Positions 44,616-54,528 of a stretch of DNA of 64,000 nt are shown piece by piece; the first letter of the stretch is position 1; every line of letters begins with the position of its first letter. Location: contig NZ_JADBEM010000001.1 of NCBI RefSeq assembly GCF_014873875.1, positions 496,001-560,000 on the forward strand, in the 5' to 3' direction. The notes beneath the pieces were generated by a model. It ran no database searches. It saw only the letters and a list, made by a program, of their open reading frames with translations, and was not told the DNA's origin. Source of the DNA: Actinopolymorpha pittospori (GTDB lineage Bacteria; Actinomycetota; Actinomycetes; Propionibacteriales; Actinopolymorphaceae). A program made the translations under genes and the position numbers.

Positions 44616-47269
44616 TGCTCTCCTGCCTGCGTCCTGAGAAGGGCAGCGTTGAGCCGGATAGTGTCGCCCTCGACCTTGAGGACCTCGTAGCCATCCAAGT
44701 TAACAACTCGCTGGGCTGCTGCCACCTGGTTGACCACTCGCCCTTCCGGGATGTCCAGTGCTCGTGCGATGACTGTCCGCGTCGCCGCTCCGCCTTGGGC
44801 GTCAAGAGCACGCAACAGCACCGTGAGCCGATCGGCGGGCATGCCGCCGCGGCGTACTCGACGCAACTGCTCGGTGACGGCCTCGCTGGCGAGGACCCGG
44901 TCGATCCAGCTGTCTTCGGCCAGTTCCGAGGTGGTGAACAGGGCACCCTCGTCAGCGGCGGAGGAGGCTGAAGCGGCGGGCTGTGCTTTGCGGCCAATCT
45001 TCCGCTTGGGTACGACGGCGGCCTCGACCTTCGCGTCTTCGGCTACGGGTGCACCGACCCACCAGTCTGGCTCAGGGTGATGGCGCGGATGCCAGCCGTC
45101 GATCTCCAGCGGGGCCCGGGCGAGGAGGGCGAGCGGGATGACGACTTCCTGGGCGCTCGCGCCGCCGTGGTATCCGTTGCGTTGCTTGGCGTACCGCAGC
45201 TTCTCGTTCCATGGCGCGACCACCCGTCCGCCGCCGAGCAGCACGCGTGATCCGGTGAGCTCCACCTCATCGTCGCTCGGCGGTCGTGGGGAGGTACGGA
45301 AGCGGGCACCGCCGCTCTCGTCCGACTCCAACCGCGAACCGCGCTCGTGCACATGCCCGTGATCACTGACCAGCAGGGCAACCCGGTCGGCCTCACTGCC
45401 GGCGGTGAGGAGGTCGAGGAGCCGGTCGACTGAGTCGGCCGACCATGGCGTACGGCCGCCCTTGTCGAGCGTGTCGTCGACCGTGTTGACGACTACCCCT
45501 ACGACGGAGGCCGTTCCCTTGATCGCTGTGAGCACTGCGGGCGCCAGTGCGTCCCCAGCACCGGACGGTGACAGGTCGCCCTTATGGAAGAGCGGCCACC
45601 CGCGCTCCTGGAACGCGGCCTTCTCCGTGGCCGCGGACCCATCCGAGAGGCGCCCGGTAAGCAGACTCGTCCTGGACACCCGGGTGATGGAGGGAAGCAC
45701 GGAGATAACTGGCCGCTCCGGCTCCAGGCCGTGCTCGACCCAGCCCTTGCCGGTGAGGTCCTTGAGGAGTTCGTGCGCCACACCGGTGGACATACCGTCA
45801 AGGACGAGTAGCAGGATCCGTTGCTCGTTCCCCAGGGGAACTACCACGTCAGCGAGTACGTCCTCGACGGGCAGAAGGTTCTTCAGCGTCGAGCCAGTCT
45901 TCGCGTGATCAGCGAGAAGCCGAGCGAAGCGCTCCTCGTGTCCGGCACGTAGTCCGTCGATAACCTCACACAGTCCGCGGTACGCCGCGCCGACTGTCTG
46001 CTCGACGTCGCCTTCCCATACTCGCGCCCGCGCCACGTCGACCCAGGCGTCGTCAGACTCCTGACGGCGTGCGGCCTGGGCGAGGTCAAGGGCTGGCTTC
46101 GCGGGACTGGTTCGTTGGCCGGCCAGCCAGCGGGTCAGGCGGACGGCCATGACTGCCCGGCGTTCACGTTCGGCGTGGTCGCCGACCAGCGCATGGGATC
46201 GGACGCCGCGGAGGATCGCCTCCAGCGGGGCAAGTTGTGCTGGGGCGAGTGACCGCTTGCGGAGCAGGCGGGCGAGTTCCGTACCGAGGTGGGTGATGCG
46301 CTGCGCGAAGGCGATGTCGAGTACGCCGCTGGCGTGAGCGAGTTCGACCGCGTTCTGTTCGGCCAGGATCTCCTCGGCCCGGTGGAGTACGCGTCCGACC
46401 CCGGCCCGTCCTTGCGCCGTCACGCTGCGCTGAACGAGGGCTTCGGCGGCCCGGCCCCACTCAGCCGCCACGTCGAGGTCGAGGGCGCTGCCCAGGGCGC
46501 GCGTCTCCAACATGGTGCGTGGGACCTTGGCCTCGTCGCGCACACTCTCTTGCGTGAGGGTGGAGAGCACCAGGCCCACAGCGACGGTGTCCGCGCCATA
46601 GTCGCCGCTCAGGCATGAAAGGACGGCTCCGATGGCACGGCCGTCCCTACTCCGGCCTGCCAACCATGCCGACAGTCCGTCGCGCAGCGTCTCGTCCAGA
46701 GATTTCCAGCGGTCGACATGTGCCGGGTCCAGCGTCCATTGGAGGAGGCCGGCGAGGTCGAGATCGAGTCGGCTCAGCCCGGCGACGCGCGCGGAGAGTT
46801 CGACGAACGCCGTCTCCTTATCGAGGTATCCGCTGCGCACGGCTGGATAGCCGTCGCCCGGAGCATGGGCGAGCAGGGCATCCACGGCCCACGCGCTGGT
46901 CGTGAGGCCTGGGTCGATCACGCGCGCCCGGAACAAGCTCATGAGCTGGTGCCATCGGTCGAGCGGGAGGACCCGCTGGCCGGCGACCCGCGCCTTGATG
47001 CCGTCGCCGAGTTCCGCGCTTTCGAGTTCGGTGAGCAGCACGAGTATGTCGGTGCTGGACAGGTCGGTGAGGCAATCGAGCGCGTCTCGGACCGCCAGCG
47101 TCGAGACACAGCCCCGCACGACGGCGGTGCGACCACCTGACAATTCGACCCGTTCCTCATGCGTCCACGACGGGCTGGCAAGCAGGGCGATCACTCGGGC
47201 AGACGAGTCGACCTGGAGTACGTCGGTGACCTTGGAGCGCACCAGTGCGGGTGTGGCGAGCAGGGTCAC
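44612..47269 (-). CDS. pglZ: BREX alkaline-phosphatase-fold protein PglZ
   Basis: The 885-residue protein has a long N-terminal helical region and the PglZ alkaline-phosphatase core. The metal-binding aspartate is in ILLLVLDGMSTGVAHELL (about D491), the nucleophile region in SITRVSRTSLLTG (about 527-539), and further ligands in ALLVSDHGHVHERG (about 631-644) and NGYHGGASAQEVVIPLALL (about 698-716). PglZ is the marker protein of all BREX systems and is essential for phage exclusion. A C-terminal helix-turn-helix-like segment follows. GTG 47269 overlaps the pglY stop. Confidence 0.95.
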   Translation of the reverse strand: MTLLATPALVRSKVTDVLQVDSSARVIALLASPSWTHEERVELSGGRTAVVRGCVSTLAVRDALDCLTDLSSTDILVLLTELESAELGDGIKARVAGQRVLPLDRWHQLMSLFRARVIDPGLTTSAWAVDALLAHAPGDGYPAVRSGYLDKETAFVELSARVAGLSRLDLDLAGLLQWTLDPAHVDRWKSLDETLRDGLSAWLAGRSRDGRAIGAVLSCLSGDYGADTVAVGLVLSTLTQESVRDEAKVPRTMLETRALGSALDLDVAAEWGRAAEALVQRSVTAQGRAGVGRVLHRAEEILAEQNAVELAHASGVLDIAFAQRITHLGTELARLLRKRSLAPAQLAPLEAILRGVRSHALVGDHAERERRAVMAVRLTRWLAGQRTSPAKPALDLAQAARRQESDDAWVDVARARVWEGDVEQTVGAAYRGLCEVIDGLRAGHEERFARLLADHAKTGSTLKNLLPVEDVLADVVVPLGNEQRILLLVLDGMSTGVAHELLKDLTGKGWVEHGLEPERPVISVLPSITRVSRTSLLTGRLSDGSAATEKAAFQERGWPLFHKGDLSPSGAGDALAPAVLTAIKGTASVVGVVVNTVDDTLDKGGRTPWSADSVDRLLDLLTAGSEADRVALLVSDHGHVHERGSRLESDESGGARFRTSPRPPSDDEVELTGSRVLLGGGRVVAPWNEKLRYAKQRNGYHGGASAQEVVIPLALLARAPLEIDGWHPRHHPEPDWWVGAPVAEDAKVEAAVVPKRKIGRKAQPAASASSAADEGALFTTSELAEDSWIDRVLASEAVTEQLRRVRRGGMPADRLTVLLRALDAQGGAATRTVIARALDIPEGRVVNQVAAAQRVVNLDGYEVLKVEGDTIRLNAALLRTQAGEQ

Positions 47270-50200
47270 TCGGTCACCTCCCAGGTGACGTGTACCCGCT
47301 TGCCCTCGCGTACGAGCGCCTCGATCGTCGCGGACACGCGCTGGATGGTGGCGGTGTCAGAGGCCATGACATCGCCGCTGACCTGCGTCCCCGCTGCCGG
47401 TTGAGGGGGAACCCGAGGCTCAATTCGGGTCGCACCGCCTGCGGGCGGCGCGTCGGTGGTTCCAACTGTCCGGGTGATCGTGGGAACGTCGGGCTTCCTC
47501 GTGGCTTCCAAGACGAGCTGGCGCGCGGCGGTGTCGGCAGCTCCCAGTGCCGGTTGGAGATGTTTGGCGAACTCGTTCGCCTTCCACACCTCCGCGAGAA
47601 CGTCGATGATCTCGCCCGCCCGTAGCCCGAGCTGGTGGTCGGGACCCCAGCTCGCCACGGTGGCGAGGATGTTCCAGTCCACGCGTCGAACTGCGGAGAC
47701 GAGATCGGCCGCGGCGGCCACGCTCATGCCCACATGGAGTGCAGCGCCCGGCAGGCTGACGCTGGCGAGCCGCTCCACCACAGCAACGTCGCCGCCGGTG
47801 CCAGCGATCTCCTCACAGAGTCGTGCGGCGCCGTCCGCGATCTGGTACCGCTCGGTGGACGTGGCATCCTCGCCCCGGAGGAGGACCGGGCCCCTCTCGG
47901 CGAGCACGCCGACGTATTGTTCCGCAGCCGACTTGGACGCCGTGACCTTGGATCGAACCCGGTCCGCCAGGACGCTGACGTTTCGTGCGGTCAGGAGTTC
48001 GGTGACGTCACCGATGCCGAAGATCGCCTGGGCACGCTGCCGCGCCTCCTTCCACGCTTCCTCGCTCGGAAGCAGCTGTTCGATGGCGGTCGCGTCTGCT
48101 GGCAGCGCCTGCAGGTTGCCCACGTCGACCGGGCGCTGGTGAACGATGATGCTGCGGTTGGTCTGCTCTGCGAAGAGGAGAACGACGAGGTCCGCGATCT
48201 CCTGCGGCAGCCCCATCTTCTTGGGTTCGTCGAGCCAGGCGCGCAGTTGGCCGACGGTCACTGGCTTCCCGGCGAGCCCAGCCTCGGCGATCTTGCGCTG
48301 CAGGTGCTGGTCCCAGTGGTGACCGAGGACGAAGTGTTGGGCGTGCTGTTCGCCGAGGCGGAGCGGGCCGGCGATGCGGCTCATGGCGCCGCGTTCGGCA
48401 GACTCGACCATGATGCGCTGGCCGGCGTCCTCGATGGCGCGGCGTACCTGGGCGTGCACCTTGCGCAGGTCCGTGGCCCGTACGTCTGTCGTGCCGAACA
48501 TCGGATGGGCGGGGAAGTCTGATCCGAGCATCTGGTCGAGCAGGTTCTCGAACGCCTGTTGGAGGCTGGCTCCGGCGGGGACCTTGGGGGTGAAGCTGGG
48601 CTCCAGGCTGGCGAACATGTCGATCCCGCCGTGGGCGGTGTCGACGAGTGCCTCGTCGGCGTTTCCGAGGCCGTATGCCTGGAGCAGGGCGTTCTCGAGC
48701 CGGCTTCGTAGCTGGTCTCGCTGGGCGACCATCTGCTGCCGGGCGATCGCTCGGTCGTTGTCGGAGAGATGTCCGGCGAGCTGGTCGAAGCTCGGCCCGA
48801 GGGCGTACTGCAGTCGCACGTAGCGGCCGAGGTCAGCCACTGTCCGGGAGGTGAGGTGCCGGGGCACCCAGCAGATGGTATGGCCGGGCCGCTGGTCGCG
48901 CAGCGCCCGGATGCGTTCCAGGTCCTCGACGGGCGAATGCCCTTCCTCGTCGAAGGGGTAGTCGAAAATCGTCCGCCATCCGTCGTGGCTGGGCCAGAAC
49001 GCGCTGTCGCCCAGGTCGGAGGGGTCCCGGACGTTGCCGTAGAGGAGTTCGACGGTCCGCTTGGTGCCGCGCCAGGTGGTGACATAGGTGGTGACGCCGT
49101 CGAGGCCGACGTTGTCGCGGGCGCCGAGCATCTCGAAGAGGAGGGTGCGGATCACCTGGCGGCGGGCACCGGCGGAGTCGGCGGTCTTGGCGTTGTCGAG
49201 GACACCTTCGATGTCGACGCCTTCGAGCCGGACGGAGATCAGCGGGTTGGCCGCGTCGCCGGTGAGCTGGACCGTGCCGAGGCGGGCTGCCCACTGGCGT
49301 ACGGACTGCAACACGATCCCAGCCTCCTGGCCGGGCACCATCGAGCGGATGTGTCCGTGGTTGAGGGCGACGATCCTGCGGGCGGTGAGGTCGCGCAGTG
49401 ATTCGACCTCGGGCATCAGCGCGGCGAGTACCAGCGTTTTCGCGATCTTGTCGTCCCGGTGGGCCGCGTGCGATTCCGGCTGTTGTGCCACATCTTCTTC
49501 GGAGAGGCCGTGAAGCTCGAGGATGAGGCGGCGCAGGTCGCCGTAGACCTTCTGGGCGCTGCGCCACAGGTTGCCGAGTTCGCCGGTGAGCGGGTCGTCG
49601 CCGGCGACGAGGACGTCGAAGAGGTCAGCGATGGGGACGAGCTGACCGAGCTGGAGGGTGTCGCGCTGCTCGACGAGGATCTGCTGCATGACCCGCAGCG
49701 CGGTCCGTTCCCGCTGCAGCGCACCGGACAGGGCGATGAGGGTCTCGACGAACGCGGGGCTGAAGGGGTAGGTGAGCCGGAACTCGTCACGCCCCGCCTT
49801 ACCCGCCATCAGTGCGGAGCGGATGTCCTGGCGTACCTGCTCGGTCGCGGCGAATGCTGTGTCGATCTGTGCGCGGGCCGCGTCGTCGCGGGGCCTGAGG
49901 ACTCGTCGCGAGGCGATGAGGGGCAGGTTGTTGTCGGAGAGGCTGACGGTGCCGAACCGGCCTTCCCACCATTTGAGGCTGTCGGCGAAAGCGAGGTGTT
50001 CGGTGCCGGGCAGGTTGGTGCCGACGAGTTCGCGGAGGTCACGCTGGCGCGCGATGAAGCTGATGATCGGCGCGGGCCGGTTCGCGTTGGCGGCCTCCAC
50101 CAGTTTGCCGACCTTCGGGGCCTCGCGGGCGACCCAGGTATGGTCGCCCATCCGGGTGGCGAACCACAGGATAAGCTCGTCAAGGAACAGCACCAGTCCG

Positions 50201-50970
50201 TCGTAGCCGAGTTGGGCCGCGTGCTGGCTGATCGCAGCGAGTCCGTCGTCGATGTTGATGTACGCCGATCGCGCGCCGCGCGCTAGTTCGGCGAAGCCGG
50301 GCAGTACCTCCTGGATGGCGGTGACGAGTTCTGCCCGGTCGGGGTGGTCCGGAGCGGCGTTCAGCGCGGCTTCGAATCGGGTGGCGTCCCAACCCGCGGC
50401 GACCTCGCCCCAGCCCTCGTCTGCGGCCTTGTTGCCGAGCAGTGCGAAGAACGCCTCGTCTCCGAGGCGTCCCCGCAGCTCCCGAGCGCTGTCGAGGAGC
50501 GGCGTGTCGATGAGGACCGCGGGCAGCGGCGCCTCTGGGTGCAGAGTACGAACATGGGCGAGGTAGCCGCCAAGTACGCCATCCTCGACGGACTCCTTGC
50601 CGACCAGGTGGTACGGCACCAGCAGGAACCGCTTCGTGCTGATCAGCGCGTCGTACTTCTGCACCACCGTGGCGAGGTCGTCGACGGCTCGCACCTTCGG
50701 GTGGTTGTGCAGGAGTGCGTGAAGGACAGCCATGAAGTGGCTCTTGCCGGAGCCGAAGGAGCCGTTGAGGTAGGCGGCCTTGCTGCTGCGGTCGTCGAGG
50801 GCGCTCTTTATGAGCGACAGCGCCTCGTCGAATCGCTGCGCCAGCTCCGGGGTGACGACGTAGTTGCGGAGGGTCTTTTCGACGTCGTCGACACCTTGGG
50901 CGAGGTCGAGGACGAAGTCGCCCTTGTGGATGGCGTTGGGGACCTCGACGACTTCGGAGACCAGTGTCAT
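47266..50970 (-). CDS. pglY: BREX ATPase PglY (BrxC/PglY family)
   Basis: The 1,234-residue protein has Walker A LNGSFGSGKSHFMAVLHALL (about 68-87) and Walker B GLVLFLDELILWFATRMG (about 258-275). An AAA-type arrangement and long helical repeats follow, as in the BrxC/PglY family of large BREX ATPases. Its length matches the family (about 1,200). It starts at ATG 50970, 15 bases after the pglX stop, and is the only junction in the operon that does not overlap. It is required for Pgl phage resistance in Streptomyces. Confidence 0.94.
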   Translation of the reverse strand: MTLVSEVVEVPNAIHKGDFVLDLAQGVDDVEKTLRNYVVTPELAQRFDEALSLIKSALDDRSSKAAYLNGSFGSGKSHFMAVLHALLHNHPKVRAVDDLATVVQKYDALISTKRFLLVPYHLVGKESVEDGVLGGYLAHVRTLHPEAPLPAVLIDTPLLDSARELRGRLGDEAFFALLGNKAADEGWGEVAAGWDATRFEAALNAAPDHPDRAELVTAIQEVLPGFAELARGARSAYINIDDGLAAISQHAAQLGYDGLVLFLDELILWFATRMGDHTWVAREAPKVGKLVEAANANRPAPIISFIARQRDLRELVGTNLPGTEHLAFADSLKWWEGRFGTVSLSDNNLPLIASRRVLRPRDDAARAQIDTAFAATEQVRQDIRSALMAGKAGRDEFRLTYPFSPAFVETLIALSGALQRERTALRVMQQILVEQRDTLQLGQLVPIADLFDVLVAGDDPLTGELGNLWRSAQKVYGDLRRLILELHGLSEEDVAQQPESHAAHRDDKIAKTLVLAALMPEVESLRDLTARRIVALNHGHIRSMVPGQEAGIVLQSVRQWAARLGTVQLTGDAANPLISVRLEGVDIEGVLDNAKTADSAGARRQVIRTLLFEMLGARDNVGLDGVTTYVTTWRGTKRTVELLYGNVRDPSDLGDSAFWPSHDGWRTIFDYPFDEEGHSPVEDLERIRALRDQRPGHTICWVPRHLTSRTVADLGRYVRLQYALGPSFDQLAGHLSDNDRAIARQQMVAQRDQLRSRLENALLQAYGLGNADEALVDTAHGGIDMFASLEPSFTPKVPAGASLQQAFENLLDQMLGSDFPAHPMFGTTDVRATDLRKVHAQVRRAIEDAGQRIMVESAERGAMSRIAGPLRLGEQHAQHFVLGHHWDQHLQRKIAEAGLAGKPVTVGQLRAWLDEPKKMGLPQEIADLVVLLFAEQTNRSIIVHQRPVDVGNLQALPADATAIEQLLPSEEAWKEARQRAQAIFGIGDVTELLTARNVSVLADRVRSKVTASKSAAEQYVGVLAERGPVLLRGEDATSTERYQIADGAARLCEEIAGTGGDVAVVERLASVSLPGAALHVGMSVAAAADLVSAVRRVDWNILATVASWGPDHQLGLRAGEIIDVLAEVWKANEFAKHLQPALGAADTAARQLVLEATRKPDVPTITRTVGTTDAPPAGGATRIEPRVPPQPAAGTQVSGDVMASDTATIQRVSATIEALVREGKRVHVTWEVTE

Positions 50971-50985
50971 GGTGGCTGGCCCTTC

Positions 50986-53900
50986 TCAGGCGCTCGCGCG
51001 GCGGCGGCCGCGGGTGGGGGTGGGCGGCCGCCACGTGGCGAGGTCGTCGCGGGTCAGGCCGAGTTGCAGAAGCTGCTCGTCGAGGAACGCGCCGTACGCG
51101 TCAGCCGGGCGCTGGCCGAAGTCGGCGTCAACGTCCGGGTGCCACTGCTTGATCCATGGGAGCAGCTCGGCCAGTCCGGCGAGTAGCGGGACCAGCTGGT
51201 CGGCGCCCCAGGCATCGAGGTCTCGGCGTTCCGAGATGTAGGTGGCAAGGGCTTGTGCCTGCTGAAGGTGGTCGAAGCCGGCCCACCCGAGTAGCAACGT
51301 GCCGTCGCGGGACGCTTCCGGGTAGGAGGTGAACCGCTCCTTGGGTACGTCGAGCTTGCCACGGTTACGCCAGTAACTCGCCGCTCGGAAGTCACCCTGC
51401 TTGTACTTCGGCGGCACCGGGATCTGGCCGACCCTCTCCCCCGCGGCCTCGCGGCGTTGGAGGTCCCAGGTCTCTTCCCACGCCATGCGCACCCGCATAC
51501 CGGAGTCGGTGTAGCGGGAGGCGGCTACACCGGGGACGTGCTGGTCGCGGACCAGGTCCGCTACGACGTTCAGCAGGTCTTTGTCGCGAGCGTGAAGCTG
51601 AGCAACGGACACAAACTCCTCGTCAGCGCGCAACTCATCCGCGAGCTGCGCGACCGTGCGCAGCGACGGCTCCGGGCGGAACCACAACCCTCTGGCCTCC
51701 AGCCGGTCCTGCAACCAGGTCCGGAGCGCCTCGGCCTCCATCTCCTCCCACGACTTGGTGGCCCAGCGTCGCTTGCACTCCGGGCGCTCAATCAGGTGCA
51801 GGTAGGGGTCATCGGCGATCTTCTCCAGCCGTCGCTCCACCAAAGCGCGGTAGTCCTTCGACCAGTGGGCCGGAACCTCGGTGATCGGGGTCGAACCGTG
51901 TCTGGCGAACCACTGCGTCGCGACCTCGCCGGCCGCCATCTTCCGGGCGAGCGCGATCTCAAACGCCCGCTCGCCGAGCTTCAGCGGCGGCTTGGAGACA
52001 TCCTTCCCGATAAGCGCATCCGCATCCCCGTTGAGAAGGTCGTAGAGGCCGTAGACCTCCCAGTCAAGCTCCTCCTGCCCCGAGACCATCTCGCCCCTGA
52101 TCCGTGACCACTCGGCCTGAGTAGCGTCCATGCCCTCTCGCGTCGGCGCCGCCTTCTCGGCTATAGCTCCCGGCGTCGCCACCTCGAGGTCCTGCGCCAA
52201 CGAGTCCAGCCGTGTGGCCTGCGTCAGCAGGGCTCCATCGGGCAGCGGAAACTCTTGCAACTTCGTCCCGGTGAACTCGTAGAAGTGTTCCCATGACTCG
52301 GTTGCCAGGCCGCCACCGATCCCGCCGCCGCCCTTGTCATGGCACACCTGCTTGAGCCAAAAGCATGCCGCCGACGAGTTCAGCAGGCCAAGCAAGCGCA
52401 GGTGCTCCTCCTCGCTCGCCCCCTCCGGTAACTTAATAACCGGCGCAGTTCGATTGAAGACCTTCCCCCCGCGATCCAGCACGAACTGATTATGCGTCGC
52501 CACAAACGCGAAGGTAATAGTCAGATTAGTGCGCAGCTTCGCTGGATAGAGTTCCTGCCACTCATACCATGTGAGCCCGCGAACCAACATAGGCGTCCCG
52601 AAACGCCGTCGAAGCGAGAGATTCTCCTTGTAGGGCTTGAGGGCCTTGTAGGCGTCAGGACGCTCTTCGATCGCTACAACCTCGAAATCGTCACCATAGG
52701 GCCAGATTGCACGCTCACCACCCATGTAGCTCCAATCCCGCAACGATTCCCCGCGAACAAGCCTACGAATATTGCGGACACCGAAACGGCTCGCGGCAAT
52801 CCTCGAGGGGAAGACATAGACGTCATCTTCCCCAGTAACTGAGGAGATGCCAGCCTCGACGATTAGATTGGCGAGAAGCACTGCCAGCTCAGAGTCGAGT
52901 GCCCGCATCAAGTCGGCCGCACCGCCGCCACTGAGGCTCCAGGGATAGGTGTGCAGTACGGACTTGTCAACGTCACCGACGGACACGTACTCTGCCTGAG
53001 ACCCCGGTACGTCAACATTGTTGACAATCGAGGACCAGACCAACCCATCCACCGGATCAGCTGGGGTTTTGGGCTCGCCACGAACACCAAGTACAGCTCG
53101 AACGGTCGACGCGACAGCGCGACGATTTCGACCGAAAAGCATGACGGTTGGCGTGCCGTGGCCGGGGATGTAGGCTCCGCCCGTGTCGATTACCAGGTGG
53201 AGGTCGATAGTGGGGAAGAACTGTTCGATGAGATTGCGGCCGAACTCGCGCTTCATGAAGGAGTTGGAGGTTATCTGGCCGGTGAACCCTCCGGGAACAG
53301 CCAGGTCGAAGAGACGCTGAGCGAACGGGACCGAGAGCGCGTACTTTCCTGCGCATGCATCCCATGCTTTGCGGTAGAGCCCGTTCAGCACCGGGTCCTT
53401 GACAGCGATGTAGGGCGGGTTCCCGACGACGGCGTGGTACCGGTCTCCGAGGATCTCCTCAAGTTCGGCCGCATCCTCATACTCGTAGACGAACTCGCCC
53501 TCGCCCTGCTGCCCTGCGAGCGCCAGCGCGGTTACACCATCCAGCGCCCCCTGCCCATGCCGGACTCCGAAGAGAAGCGAGTCGCCGATGGCGACACGGA
53601 ATCGCCAGTTCGGAGCGTCCTTCAGCCGCTTGATGCCGCAGGTCGTCAACGCGACGGCAAGGAGCCGGAACCGCGCGATCGCGACCGCGTACGGATTAAT
53701 GTCAACGCCGTTGATCTGCCGCAGCACACGTTCAATGTGCACGCGGACGTCGATGCCAGGCTCCAACTGGCGCCATCGGCGCAGCAGCCGGGTGTATGCG
53801 CCGAGCAGGAAGTGTCCTGACCCGCAGGCTGGGTCGATGAGACGTACGTCCGCTAGCCCGAACTCCTCGACGGCCGGATCGAGCGTTCGGTCGAGAATGA

Positions 53901-54528
53901 ACTCCTCCACGAACTCCGGCGTCTGCAGCAGTGCGTAGTCCTTGCGGGCTTGCTCCGACAGGTCCTGGTACAGGTCACCGAGGAAGCGCGTCGACAACTC
54001 GGGATCTGTGAAGTTGTGGACGAGCGCACCCGACTCCGGGTCGATGCGCCGCCAGAACTCCAACAGTGCGGTCGCCTGGTCTGGTGAGGGGTCCATGACG
54101 TGCAGGGGGTTCTGCCGGTCGACCAGCGCACGGGTCACTTCAGACTCCGCCAGGCGATCGATCGCGGCTCGCAGGTAATCCAGGTCGGAGTCCTCGGGGT
54201 TGGTGCGGAAGTAGGCGTTCTGCCGCTCTCGCGCCTCAGCCAGTCGCTCGCCAGGACCGGCCAACATCGTCTGCTCCAGCAGACCGTTGTCTTCACAGAG
54301 CCGCGTGAAGACGCATGCCAGCACCCAGCCCGCCGCTACTTGCGTCAACTGCTGGTTGAGCCAGGTCTCGAACGGCAGGCCGGTCCGCTTGCCATCCACA
54401 GCCCCCTTGTGTCGCGTCTGAAATCCATCAGCCTTGCCGGCATCCTGTTCCACGAGCAACAGCAGGTCCCGTTCCACCGACCGGACCTGCCGCTGCAGAT
54501 CGGTCAGCAGCCTCTTCGCGTCGATCAC
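50986..54528 (-). CDS. pglX: BREX adenine-specific DNA methyltransferase PglX
   Basis: The 1,180-residue protein has the gamma-class N6-adenine methyltransferase motifs: SAM-binding DPACGSGHFLLGAYTRLL (about 232-249) and catalytic NPPYIAVKDP (about 370-379), then target-recognition and helical regions. PglX methylates an asymmetric site in host DNA, letting BREX tell self from phage. GTG 54528 overlaps the pglW stop (GTGA), fixing the start. The middle (genome about 52420-53250, residues about 430-700) is visibly less GC-rich than the flanks, suggesting exchange of the recognition region. The motifs are intact. Confidence 0.95.
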   Translation of the reverse strand: MIDAKRLLTDLQRQVRSVERDLLLLVEQDAGKADGFQTRHKGAVDGKRTGLPFETWLNQQLTQVAAGWVLACVFTRLCEDNGLLEQTMLAGPGERLAEARERQNAYFRTNPEDSDLDYLRAAIDRLAESEVTRALVDRQNPLHVMDPSPDQATALLEFWRRIDPESGALVHNFTDPELSTRFLGDLYQDLSEQARKDYALLQTPEFVEEFILDRTLDPAVEEFGLADVRLIDPACGSGHFLLGAYTRLLRRWRQLEPGIDVRVHIERVLRQINGVDINPYAVAIARFRLLAVALTTCGIKRLKDAPNWRFRVAIGDSLLFGVRHGQGALDGVTALALAGQQGEGEFVYEYEDAAELEEILGDRYHAVVGNPPYIAVKDPVLNGLYRKAWDACAGKYALSVPFAQRLFDLAVPGGFTGQITSNSFMKREFGRNLIEQFFPTIDLHLVIDTGGAYIPGHGTPTVMLFGRNRRAVASTVRAVLGVRGEPKTPADPVDGLVWSSIVNNVDVPGSQAEYVSVGDVDKSVLHTYPWSLSGGGAADLMRALDSELAVLLANLIVEAGISSVTGEDDVYVFPSRIAASRFGVRNIRRLVRGESLRDWSYMGGERAIWPYGDDFEVVAIEERPDAYKALKPYKENLSLRRRFGTPMLVRGLTWYEWQELYPAKLRTNLTITFAFVATHNQFVLDRGGKVFNRTAPVIKLPEGASEEEHLRLLGLLNSSAACFWLKQVCHDKGGGGIGGGLATESWEHFYEFTGTKLQEFPLPDGALLTQATRLDSLAQDLEVATPGAIAEKAAPTREGMDATQAEWSRIRGEMVSGQEELDWEVYGLYDLLNGDADALIGKDVSKPPLKLGERAFEIALARKMAAGEVATQWFARHGSTPITEVPAHWSKDYRALVERRLEKIADDPYLHLIERPECKRRWATKSWEEMEAEALRTWLQDRLEARGLWFRPEPSLRTVAQLADELRADEEFVSVAQLHARDKDLLNVVADLVRDQHVPGVAASRYTDSGMRVRMAWEETWDLQRREAAGERVGQIPVPPKYKQGDFRAASYWRNRGKLDVPKERFTSYPEASRDGTLLLGWAGFDHLQQAQALATYISERRDLDAWGADQLVPLLAGLAELLPWIKQWHPDVDADFGQRPADAYGAFLDEQLLQLGLTRDDLATWRPPTPTRGRRRASA

